Shown here piece after piece: positions 41,323 to 48,620 of a stretch of 48,620 bases of DNA. The notes beneath the pieces were generated by a model. The model saw nothing but the letters and a program-made list of their open reading frames with translations, was not told where the DNA came from and ran no database searches. The stretch comes from a virus. Where the stretch lies: the IMG/VR virus record IMGVR_UViG_3300025141_000159, positions 1 to 48,620 of that record, one strand, 5' to 3'. The stretch's first letter is position 1. Each line of letters starts with the position of its first letter. Both the position numbers and the translations under genes were made by a program.

Positions 41323-41999
41323 TAAATATCTCTAGTTTCATAGAACTCTTTTTTTGTTGCTTGATACAACATTCGAACTTTTTGAAGAGTTCTTGTAATC
41401 TTTTTCGATTGCAGTCCAGTACCTTCTCTTATATATACATAGACCTGCTTCTTATTATAAATATTAAACATATTGTAATTTTCAAGGAGGTTGACCACAA
41501 TTGAAAGAACTGATTTGTCATCTTCATTTAGATTTGTTTTATTCTCATAAGCAGATGACAGAGAATTTCTAAGAAAGTTTATGAATTCAGCGTCTTCTTC
41601 ATTCTTAACATCCTTAGTATACTCATTTATACTGAGAGTTTTTATGAGGTCGACTTTCTCATCCTCATCTATTGAAACTCTCTTCTTTGCTTGATTAGAT
41701 TTCTGTATGAGCCAGTTCTTAGTAACTGTTCCAAAAAACGAAAATGCTTTAGTCTCTCTTGTAACATCAAATTTGTCAATCCTTTCAAATAGATGTATCA
41801 TAAGCTCATCTCTTATGTCTTCAAGAGAGCCCAATGTTGTATTAAAATTATAAGTGAAAAATATGTTTTCAATTAATTCATTAAATGCAGGTCTTATTAA
41901 AATTGTAAACAAATTGTTTCGCTCATCAATACTTTCACAATGTATATAATCCTTTACTGCTTGTTCTTCTTCAGCACCAAAGTATTTCTTTTTTTTCAT
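41322..41999 (-). CDS. Late-transcription sigma factor, T4 gp55-like
   Basis: 225 residues, related to sigma70 region 2 in the way of T4 gp55. LEDIRDELMIHLFERIDKFD near residue 58, and then KAFSFFGTVTKNWLIQKSNQ near 82, match the region 2 helices that recognise the -10. The C-terminus (KQVYVYIREGTGLQSKKITR) is a helix-turn-helix-like unit. In T4 gp55 directs late transcription with gp33 and the sliding clamp, and recognises TATAAATA. I see no TATAAATA in the right orientation upstream of these genes. It lies between the hub and spike genes with its own AT-rich leader. Confidence 0.8.
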   Translation of the reverse strand: MKKKKYFGAEEEQAVKDYIHCESIDERNNLFTILIRPAFNELIENIFFTYNFNTTLGSLEDIRDELMIHLFERIDKFDVTRETKAFSFFGTVTKNWLIQKSNQAKKRVSIDEDEKVDLIKTLSINEYTKDVKNEEDAEFINFLRNSLSSAYENKTNLNEDDKSVLSIVVNLLENYNMFNIYNKKQVYVYIREGTGLQSKKITRTLQKVRMLYQATKKEFYETRDI

Positions 42000-42073
42000 T
42001 ACTTACCTTTCTTATTAAAGACTAGTTATACATTGTAAATTATAATACATTATACAAACTTTTATAAACTTAT
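42000..42073 (-). promoter_or_regulatory. AT-rich leader with -10-like boxes ahead of the sigma factor gene
   Basis: This 74-base gap is the widest inside the tail module. On the minus strand it has two TATAAT-like boxes (GTATAATG and TTATAATT) and TATAAC, then an AAAGG site before the ATG at 41999. No -35 hexamer at good spacing is clear. It could be a separate promoter for the sigma factor. Confidence 0.35.
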
Positions 42074-44113
42074 TCATTCTTTTTCGTCAAATGATTTTCT
42101 AAGTACTGCTTCTAAAATTGTTGTATAAGAAGTTGGTGTTATTTGATCAGTGACTTGTGTGATATTATATATTCCATGTAACCTTTCTATAACACCTCTA
42201 ACAACGACATAGTTATATGCATTTATTCCAGCTGTCCCATGTATTTGTATAGTCGTCCTTTTCAAATAATGCCCTAGCAAGTTCCAGGTCAAATCAAATT
42301 CATTACTCAATGCTCTTGCAATTCTCATATAATTTTGTGAATCTTGTTGCATCAATTTGTTTGCAATAGAAGAAGCATCGACTTTATATCCTTCTACAGT
42401 TGCACCTTCATCTCTTATTCTTCTTGCACTAGCTCCCAATCTAGTGTCTACTTTATTAATTTCTCGGATAAAATCTTCAACTGTTATGTCTTTAACACCG
42501 GCAGCTAATATTGGGGAGCTATATATTTCAAAACCTAAAGAGTCCATTTTGGAAGTAAGATCGAGATTTTCACACAATGAATCATTTGTTCCAAAATTTA
42601 TCACCATTGCTTTATCAGATGTTTCTGCAAACTTGATGTTGTTTTCTATTTCAGTTTCTATATCATCAACTGTTGCACTAGCAACAAATATGTGAGTAGC
42701 TCCATCTTTAACTTTTACACCCAACTTTATTTCATTTGACAATGCATGGCTTTCTACTACTGTTCTTATGAATTCTATTATCGACATATTACTTGGGGTA
42801 AACAAACCCTCTTCACCAACTACTAGATTGTAATCTACTGGTATTTCAAACACATTAGTCAATGTTTCAGCAAACACTATATTTTGATTGTCTGTCACTG
42901 ATTTATAAAACTTGTTGTATATGTTTACTATAGATGTGTTATTCGGTATATCCTCATATTTGAAATCTAAAGCTTCTGAATTTGAATTTTGATGAACAGC
43001 ATATTTAACTAATTCTAATACCCAGCCTAAATAGAAATATTGTGGCTCTTCAGCAGTTTTCTGCTCAGGTACTGCTGGAGTTTTTTGCTGACCAGCTGAT
43101 AAGTCATCTCTGGGATTAGCATTTCGAATAGGTTGCTCATTAGTCCATCTCATGAAAGCTTCAGAACCTTGTTCTTCTAATATCTTTTGCCCCTCTTCAA
43201 ACTGGTCAATTGTTGATTCACCTAAATCACCTAAGTTTAAAGCACTATTTGCTGGTGGCGTAGGAACTGGAACAGTAGCATCTATCGTTGCTTTCTTTAA
43301 ATTTGGGTTTGTTTCTAACAAACTTTTTACATTGCCTAGTGTGTCATCTAATCTTACAATAGTATTACTTCTTGTTGCTGTATCTAAGAGGAGTTTAGCC
43401 ACATCTGTTTGTTTTTCGAGAATATCTTTTACTTCATAAGATATACCAGCAATTTTCAAAAATGTAAGCAATGAATTGTGTGGTGATGCCAAATTAATAG
43501 TGACAGCCACTTGCCCTATTTCATTGAAACTAAAATCAAATTTATATAATTTACATATTTCTGCTTTCCAATAACCTTTATTTTTACTTTTAAGATCTAT
43601 TTTTAGCAGATTCTGATTAGTGTTTTCCAATACAGGCGGCCCAACAAAGTCCCTACCACCTGTCCAACCATATATCAAAAGAAATGGAGCATTCAAAAAT
43701 ATGAGAGTTGAATATTCTGGTCTTCTATTGAAAACTTCAGGATCCATAATTGTTAATTTCAACTCATATCTTACATTAAATGCTTCTTCTGTTCCTCTTG
43801 TAATATCTAATGATTCGATACCTACAACATCATTGTCTCTGCCCGATTGAATGTCCAATGTTGCAAGAGGTGTAGCAAGTGTAGTAGTTTGATCAGCTGC
43901 ACCAAGTAAGTTAGAATCATCATTGACAAGATCTAAATTAATTACATTTCTAAATTTGCTAGCGTCTTCTCCCATACTGCTAGCTGTGTCACTGTCTAGT
44001 ATAGATATTAGATTCACAAAAGGAGTTAACCCAGATAAATCTAAATTTGAAAGTGCGCGTTTCTCATTCCAACCTTTTATAACTTCGTTTGTTACAGCAT
44101 ATAGATCACTCAT
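42074..44113 (-). CDS. Baseplate hub protein, gp27/gpD-like by position
   Basis: 679 residues. Residues 105-235 look like a beta-barrel hub domain (RYELKLTIMDPEVFNRRPEY, then FLLIYGWTGG and YKFDFSFNEIGQVAVTINL). A linker with Pro/Gln (about 320-350) precedes a C-terminal part with alternating strands and helices, ending RRTTIQIHGTAGINAYNYV near 640. I do not see a direct family signature. The gene order (tape measure, tube adaptor, LysM protein, this, spike, gp25, gp6) places it at the hub position of P2 gpD, Mu gp44 and T4 gp27, and the size allows such a fold with an insertion. Confidence 0.5.
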   Translation of the reverse strand: MSDLYAVTNEVIKGWNEKRALSNLDLSGLTPFVNLISILDSDTASSMGEDASKFRNVINLDLVNDDSNLLGAADQTTTLATPLATLDIQSGRDNDVVGIESLDITRGTEEAFNVRYELKLTIMDPEVFNRRPEYSTLIFLNAPFLLIYGWTGGRDFVGPPVLENTNQNLLKIDLKSKNKGYWKAEICKLYKFDFSFNEIGQVAVTINLASPHNSLLTFLKIAGISYEVKDILEKQTDVAKLLLDTATRSNTIVRLDDTLGNVKSLLETNPNLKKATIDATVPVPTPPANSALNLGDLGESTIDQFEEGQKILEEQGSEAFMRWTNEQPIRNANPRDDLSAGQQKTPAVPEQKTAEEPQYFYLGWVLELVKYAVHQNSNSEALDFKYEDIPNNTSIVNIYNKFYKSVTDNQNIVFAETLTNVFEIPVDYNLVVGEEGLFTPSNMSIIEFIRTVVESHALSNEIKLGVKVKDGATHIFVASATVDDIETEIENNIKFAETSDKAMVINFGTNDSLCENLDLTSKMDSLGFEIYSSPILAAGVKDITVEDFIREINKVDTRLGASARRIRDEGATVEGYKVDASSIANKLMQQDSQNYMRIARALSNEFDLTWNLLGHYLKRTTIQIHGTAGINAYNYVVVRGVIERLHGIYNITQVTDQITPTSYTTILEAVLRKSFDEKE

Positions 44114-44436
44114 TCTTTGCTATCCAATTTGTTTTTTATGTAATTAGAAATACTACTAATATTTGTTGGTATTCTTAATCTAGTTCCTGGCTCTAAAAGA
44201 CCACCGAATGGCAAGCTTAAATCATTGAGTAAACAAATTGCCCACCAATATCTACCATCGCCCAAATAGTCAAAAGCTATTTTATCGAGTCTATCACCAT
44301 CTCTGTACTCAATTATTATATCATTATTCGGGTCTTCTATTTCACTTGCTCTTACAGTAGGAAATGTCTCAAGACGTAGCACTCCTTTTGCTTCATCTCT
44401 AACTGTTCTAAATCCATCGTATCTAGATATAGCCAT
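44110..44436 (-). CDS. LysM-like baseplate protein (gp53/gpX-like)
   Basis: 108 residues with a LysM-type core: IEYRDGDRLDKIAFDYLGDG (residues 41-60), RYWWAICLLNDLSLPFGGL, and LEPGTRLRIPTN. This is the gp53/gpX pattern, in which the LysM domain binds other baseplate parts, not peptidoglycan. It has an AAGGAG ribosome site and overlaps the hub gene by ATGA. The order fits the canonical contractile tail cluster. Confidence 0.8.
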   Translation of the reverse strand: MAISRYDGFRTVRDEAKGVLRLETFPTVRASEIEDPNNDIIIEYRDGDRLDKIAFDYLGDGRYWWAICLLNDLSLPFGGLLEPGTRLRIPTNISSISNYIKNKLDSKE

Positions 44437-44480
44437 ATTACTCCTTAAGTTACTGTCACCAAGATTATTCGTTCCATTGT

Positions 44481-47400
44481 CTACACTAACACTAGTTCTT
44501 GCAGATCTTGTGTTCCCTCTACTGCTGGTACTTCATTGTTAGAATAGAAAGTTGAATATTGGTCAACTTCACTATCTGATACTGGAACAGCACTACCTAT
44601 TTGTCTGACATAAGAATCTTCATTGCTTTCTTTATTCCTGTTAGTCTGTATCAACCCACCGCCCATTCCTTTTGCCAAGCCCCAATAGAAGTTCATATCT
44701 CTATCTGGCATATCAGGATGAATAATTTGGTAGCTCAAAGATACTTGACAACTTACAGGCATTTTTAAGCTTTCAGTTATTTCCCATTTTCCACCAGCTC
44801 CTGAGTGGTCCCAGTTCAAACTAAGATTTCTTATATACCCTGGAACTCTTTGGAGCATGTCACCAATTGTCAATCTCACTAATGGACCAGCCCCAAGTCT
44901 ATTTACTGCTTGACCGTATGCTTCATATTGACCATATGTTTGTTGTGCTAACCAATTGACCCTTTCATAAACATTTTGAAGTTGTCTTATTGAATCAGCA
45001 AATATTACAAACTGTATATCTAATACTCTATCTGTTTCTGTGTATGTGTAAACCTTTTCAGTTCTACCAAAGAACGATTTACCAGTCCAGTTTGGTGCAT
45101 ATGATTCTTGTATCTGGTTAAGCGTAGCTTGTAAGAAACATGTTTGTTTCTTATAACCTCCTGTTGATGTTTTACGATTATCAGTCTCAAACAAGAATGG
45201 AAAATATTGTTGATTTCCTGCACCTATTACACCAGCAACATCTTGCAATGCATCTGTTTGTTGGACAGCTGGGCTAGCTTTAGGGCTGCCAGCACTAATA
45301 TTTTGTGTAAATCCTCTATCAATTCCATGAATTAATTTCCTATCATCTGCATAAGAAAACACCTTATCTAATGTGCCTTCTTCGCCGGGTGATGAACCTT
45401 CTTGTACTCCCCTCAAAGGCACACCCGACATCATTCCCTCTGGATAATCTACAGTAACCCTTCTATTGTTTGTATATAATTGATCAAATACGGGTCTTCC
45501 GTCTGCTTTTGGATGTGTAGGAGGTAGTAATAAGTTATCAATGTCTTGTAATACATCAGAAGGGGTAAGACGAGTAACTAAACCTGTGTCATCAGCTTTA
45601 CGTTCGTCATAAGGTTGTTCAACAGTCGATGTAAATTCTGAAGAATTAGAATTTGAAGCAACTGCTGTTGTTGGCGTAGGTGCCATTAATGAACTTAACG
45701 AAAGAATTCTACTTACTGGAGATGGATTATCTTCATCGCTTTTAATATATGGATTATTTCCCGAATATTCATTTTCATTGTTGGGCACATAATTTTTGCC
45801 TACATGTTTCAATTTGCTTTCTTCACCAGCAATATATGGTGCATTTTCCGTATATACATTCTCATTAGTAGATTCAAACACTTCATTTATATCTGTTAAA
45901 TTACTTTCATCACCTTTAACAACATATGGAACGTCATCTGTATAGTCATTTTTATTAGTAGACAAATGTTCTTTGCCTAAATCTTTCAATCTACTTTCTT
46001 CATCTGCAACATATGGAACGTCATCTGTATAGTCGTTTTTATTAGTAGTTTCAAATTCTTCATTCAAATCTGTTATGTCGCTTCTCTTCCCTTTGTATTG
46101 ATCAGCTCCTGTATATTTGTTTGTATTAGTGGGTACATAATTTTCATCTATATCTGTTATGTCACTCCTCTTCCCTTTGTATTGATCAGCTCCTGTATAT
46201 TTGTTTTCATTAGCATGTACAAATTCTTCATTTATATCTGTTATATCACTTCTTATCCCTTTGTATTGATCACTAATGCTATATCTATTTATTTTTATTG
46301 CTACTGTAAGAGCCCCTTGTCTAGAATCACTTGCGTCAACTAAACTAGGTTCTGTTGCAGTATTATACATATCATCACTTGTATACCTTCTCAACATCAT
46401 AGTGAGCAATAAATTTTTGAGTGGTATATTACCACTTAAAGCTCTTATATTCGATAGAACAAAAGAGCTTATGTTTGATGAAGGGATAGTTGGTTTTGTA
46501 GCTGGAGTCAAGCGCCATTGAACTAGTTCTGGAGCCAATTGTTTATCTTTTCCAATAATTGCCCCTTTTGTTTTTAAGATCTCCTGAAGTTCTTTGTTAC
46601 CACTTTCTGCACTATAAGGTTCTCTTTTACTGTAGTCTGTTGTATCATCTCTTACAATTTTAGCTTTAGCTCGATTGAGTGTATCAAATCCCTTGCTGTC
46701 TCCTGTGCTGTAAGAATCTCTTTTACTGTAGTCGTCTGTGCCATCTCTTACAATTTTACCAGTTCCAGTACCGAGTGCACCTTTAAGTGCTTCACTTCTT
46801 TCTTCACTTCTTTTTATTGTAAATAAGTCACCATGAAGAGCTTTTGAATATTGTTGAGCCCATGCAACATAAGCATCATAACCTTTTTCTCTAAATATTC
46901 TCTGTCCCTCTGTAAGTACTTGCTGTTCTGTTATTACTGGTGGTGGTGCAGTAGTTCCATGGTCTCTTTGTATTTCATAATTCACTGACAATCTTCTGAT
47001 TTGACTATCCCAAATTGTGGGTTGTATAGAAGGGTTAACCTTCATTGTCCCTGCTTTTATTCTTTTATCAAGTTCTTGTGCAAATTCAGAATATGCTGGA
47101 AACCCTCCTGATCGGAAACGTGCTATAGCTTCAGCTTCCACTTCAGCAGCAGACACCTGAGTTCTTTCAAAAAATGGAACTTCCCCTCCTTCAGCATTAA
47201 CCCTTTCGTTATTTCTATTTATTTCAGCTTCACTAACGTTTGCTCCAGTATTAACTCTTATCGGATCAGTAGATGACGTGCCTCCTGTGGTTACTACAAC
47301 TCCTCCCACTTCTACAGTTGGGGTTGGAGGAGGAGGCTTTGGTTTTGGTTTATATGTTCTAATATATTCATCTGGATCAGCAAGGTATTTATTTAGCTCA

Positions 47401-48038
47401 CCTACATCTTGAAATACATTAGCATTATAAAGTTGTAATGCTGCACTTTTAAACCCTACTGAAAGTGTTGTAAGTGAATCTTGAAATTGCTGAGCCAATC
47501 CTAATGGTGTTGCAGGCTCGACTATGGCAACTTCTTTATTAGCATCAGCTATTTTTTTTGCCCAAGCTGAATATGCACTAAAACCACCTTCATCAAATAC
47601 TTTTTTCCCTTCTGCTAGCAGTTGCTCTCTAGTTTTAGGGGGCTGAGGCTTAGATTTGTTTCTTCTAGACCAGTCTATTACCCATTTAGTGTAGCCTGAG
47701 GGTCCTTCACTATTTATTATATTCATTGCAGCTATAGCATCTGATTCACTTATTCCAGGAAGTTTTACCTTTATTTCTTCTAATGTATACTGTTTGAATT
47801 TTTTTCGTTTCTCTCTTTCTGCTTTTTGACGAGCTTGAAGATCTGATTTAGCTTTTTCTTTTTCTGCTTTTTCTGCATTAAATTTTATTCTTTTTTCTGC
47901 TTTGATAGTATCTGTTGCTAATATATCAGATGGCACAGTAATAGCTTTGAACTCTACTTCTGTTATCTTCTTCTGACGTTTAAGCTGCATCAATGTATTT
48001 AATGATACTCTTCTTCCGTCATAATAATATGTAGGCAT
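44481..48038 (-). CDS. Large repeat-containing tail tube/baseplate adaptor protein
   Basis: 1185 residues. Residues 1-95 are charged and helical. Residues 100-400 hold four loosely repeated 'EG-x-x-x-F-x-x-GG-F-x-AY-x-x-WA' motifs. Residues 428-475 have two KIVRD-(G/D)T-x-DYSKR copies. Residues 586-770 form 28-30-residue tandem repeats. Residues 950-1120 are the likely functional domain (TCFLQATLNQIQESYAPNW, FFGRTEKVYTYTETDRVLDI, VNWLAQQTYGQYEAYGQ, GPLVRLTIGDMLQRVPGYI). That part resembles tail-tube-adaptor/DNA circulation (Mu gp43-like, P2 gpU-like) proteins. By position after the tape measure it caps the tube at the baseplate. The repeats are not usual for that family. Confidence 0.65.
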   Translation of the reverse strand: MPTYYYDGRRVSLNTLMQLKRQKKITEVEFKAITVPSDILATDTIKAEKRIKFNAEKAEKEKAKSDLQARQKAEREKRKKFKQYTLEEIKVKLPGISESDAIAAMNIINSEGPSGYTKWVIDWSRRNKSKPQPPKTREQLLAEGKKVFDEGGFSAYSAWAKKIADANKEVAIVEPATPLGLAQQFQDSLTTLSVGFKSAALQLYNANVFQDVGELNKYLADPDEYIRTYKPKPKPPPPTPTVEVGGVVVTTGGTSSTDPIRVNTGANVSEAEINRNNERVNAEGGEVPFFERTQVSAAEVEAEAIARFRSGGFPAYSEFAQELDKRIKAGTMKVNPSIQPTIWDSQIRRLSVNYEIQRDHGTTAPPPVITEQQVLTEGQRIFREKGYDAYVAWAQQYSKALHGDLFTIKRSEERSEALKGALGTGTGKIVRDGTDDYSKRDSYSTGDSKGFDTLNRAKAKIVRDDTTDYSKREPYSAESGNKELQEILKTKGAIIGKDKQLAPELVQWRLTPATKPTIPSSNISSFVLSNIRALSGNIPLKNLLLTMMLRRYTSDDMYNTATEPSLVDASDSRQGALTVAIKINRYSISDQYKGIRSDITDINEEFVHANENKYTGADQYKGKRSDITDIDENYVPTNTNKYTGADQYKGKRSDITDLNEEFETTNKNDYTDDVPYVADEESRLKDLGKEHLSTNKNDYTDDVPYVVKGDESNLTDINEVFESTNENVYTENAPYIAGEESKLKHVGKNYVPNNENEYSGNNPYIKSDEDNPSPVSRILSLSSLMAPTPTTAVASNSNSSEFTSTVEQPYDERKADDTGLVTRLTPSDVLQDIDNLLLPPTHPKADGRPVFDQLYTNNRRVTVDYPEGMMSGVPLRGVQEGSSPGEEGTLDKVFSYADDRKLIHGIDRGFTQNISAGSPKASPAVQQTDALQDVAGVIGAGNQQYFPFLFETDNRKTSTGGYKKQTCFLQATLNQIQESYAPNWTGKSFFGRTEKVYTYTETDRVLDIQFVIFADSIRQLQNVYERVNWLAQQTYGQYEAYGQAVNRLGAGPLVRLTIGDMLQRVPGYIRNLSLNWDHSGAGGKWEITESLKMPVSCQVSLSYQIIHPDMPDRDMNFYWGLAKGMGGGLIQTNRNKESNEDSYVRQIGSAVPVSDSEVDQYSTFYSNNEVPAVEGTQDLQELVLV
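45723..46283 (-). repeat. Tandem 84-90 bp repeats encoding 28-30-residue units
   Basis: Inside the adaptor protein, the plus-strand motif ccctttgtattgatca recurs at 46089, 46173 and 46257, exactly 84 bases apart. The encoded units read YxGADQYKGKRSDITD-like in the first three copies. They then drift to YTDDVPYVxxxES in three to four 29-30-residue units, keeping the T/S-N-x-N-x-Y joint. In all there are about seven copies over residues 586-772. Confidence 0.85.
46839..47741 (-). repeat. Dispersed WA-motif repeats within the adaptor protein
   Basis: Residues 100-400 of the large protein contain four related segments: around 104-124 (EGPSGYTKWVIDW), 142-161 (EGKKVFDEGGFSAYSAWA), 302-321 (EAIARFRSGGFPAYSEFA) and 376-395 (TEGQRIFREKGYDAYVAWA). 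They share the pattern Glu/Ala, Phe, Gly-(F/Y), Ala-Tyr and Trp/Phe-Ala, separated by low-complexity linkers. They look like a small repeated helical domain. Confidence 0.6.
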
Positions 48039-48076
48039 TTATTCTCTCTATAATTTTTCTAGGTCTTTTTTATAAA

Positions 48077-48620
48077 TTACTGTTGCGCCATTTCAAAGAA
48101 GTTCTCAGATACTACTGCTGAAACTCTTCTTCCATCCATTACAATTGGCCTATTTGCCAATGCTTGTATATCTTTTCTTAAACCATTTATTGCACCAAGT
48201 AAATCATTACTTCCACCTCCACCAAGAGGTACAACTGCTTCTGGTCCTGATTCTCCTACAACAGCAAGTGTAGGTCTACTGACAATTCCACCAGCAGCCA
48301 TAGCTGGAACACCCCATATCTGCGCAGAACGTTGTAATGCCCAATCTTTCCAGTTGGCTGTTCTTGCCATTTGCTTTTCTTCTTTTTCTTCACCGCCTTT
48401 AACATTATACTTTGAGAATCCATCTTTAGACCCGGGAACATATCCTCCAGCAAATCCTAAAGATTGATTAATTCTTTTAATTTCTTTTTTCTTTACTTTA
48501 TCTCTTAATTTATATCTATTTGCAAATAGATGTGCTAGTAATGCTGGGTGCCAAGATGTTTCTATTGTAGCTTTCTTTCCTAGTCCAAACATCCTACCAA
48601 CAGCACCGGCAGATCCTTTT
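48077..48620 (-). CDS. Tail tape measure protein, C-terminal part (5' end beyond window)
   Basis: The frame is open across the right edge, so this is the last ~180 residues of a longer protein. It has the C-terminal signature of tape measure proteins, AAGGIVSRPTLAVVGESGPE followed by AVVPL near residues 95-119. A basic, Gly-rich preceding region (LGFAGGYVPGSKDGFSK) and a terminal helix (LLGAINGLRKDIQALANR) follow the usual layout. The tape measure sets tail length and is ejected on DNA entry. The next gene downstream is the tube adaptor, as expected. Confidence 0.85.
   Translation of the reverse strand, partial: KGSAGAVGRMFGLGKKATIETSWHPALLAHLFANRYKLRDKVKKKEIKRINQSLGFAGGYVPGSKDGFSKYNVKGGEEKEEKQMARTANWKDWALQRSAQIWGVPAMAAGGIVSRPTLAVVGESGPEAVVPLGGGGSNDLLGAINGLRKDIQALANRPIVMDGRRVSAVVSENFFEMAQQ

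Noticed and set aside
41450-41465. TATAAATA inside the sigma factor gene
   Set aside because: It is on the wrong strand and inside coding sequence.
45723-46283. CRISPR-like array
   Set aside because: The repeats are coding, contiguous, without unique spacers, and in frame with the surrounding protein.
300-48620. tRNA or other RNA genes
   Set aside because: No intergenic gap is large enough for a tRNA with a recognisable cloverleaf; the largest spaces are under about 130 bases.
300-48620. Genome-wide recoding of TAG as a sense codon
   Set aside because: TAG ends several genes precisely at junctions (for example at 2786, 9544, 22900 and 36956), so general recoding is not supported; only the 29.7 kb case looks special.

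Overview
The window is almost entirely a segment of a large, AT-rich (roughly one third G+C by eye) contractile-tailed bacteriophage. From about position 300 to the right edge every convincing gene lies on the minus strand, genes abut or overlap by a few bases, and there is essentially no free space, as in a phage genome. The tail module follows the P2/Mu/T4 baseplate order: tape measure, tube/baseplate adaptor, LysM-type gp53/gpX, hub, OB-fold spike, gp25/gpW, gp6/gpJ, gpI/gp7. A gp55-type late sigma factor sits inside it. No host can be named from the sequence.

The layout is given from right to left, which is the direction of transcription. At 48.6-31 kb lie the end of the tape measure, the baseplate genes and large tail proteins, with a sigma factor, a protein kinase and a SAM methyltransferase interspersed. 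At 31-22.9 kb there are tail-fibre-type proteins, three of them with LamG-like folds, alternating with small proteins that begin with a recurrent MKL-x-(E/D) amphipathic leader. One of these small genes is interrupted by an in-frame TAG. At 22.8-18.3 kb there is a compact family A DNA polymerase whose exonuclease domain looks dead, two unrecognised proteins and a conserved small phage protein. At 18.3-1.7 kb there is a glycan island with many small accessory genes: a heptose-7-phosphate-kinase-like GHMP kinase, two NAD-dependent sugar epimerase/dehydratases, an RmlD-like reductase, a cupin sugar epimerase, four glycosyltransferase proteins (two of them multidomain fusions), a DUF4254-like protein, ThyX, a PnuC-like membrane protein, zinc-ribbon proteins and a PD-(D/E)XK-like nuclease. 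At 1.6-0.4 kb there is a trypsin-like protease and a small basic protein.

The first ~295 bases are different: about 60% G+C and encoding the start of a secreted bacterial-type protein with a strong Shine-Dalgarno site. The composition changes abruptly at about 295-310. This is either a phage/host junction, an acquired cargo gene, or an assembly chimera; the window alone cannot decide.

The glycan genes probably act together to make and attach a modified, possibly heptose-derived, sugar to a cell-surface or virion structure. The nucleotidyltransferase that such a pathway needs is not in the window. The observations most worth following are the exonuclease-dead PolA, the MKL leader family including the TAG-interrupted member, the GT2-GT9-methyltransferase fusion, the kinase in the tail operon, and the 28-residue tandem repeats in the baseplate adaptor protein.
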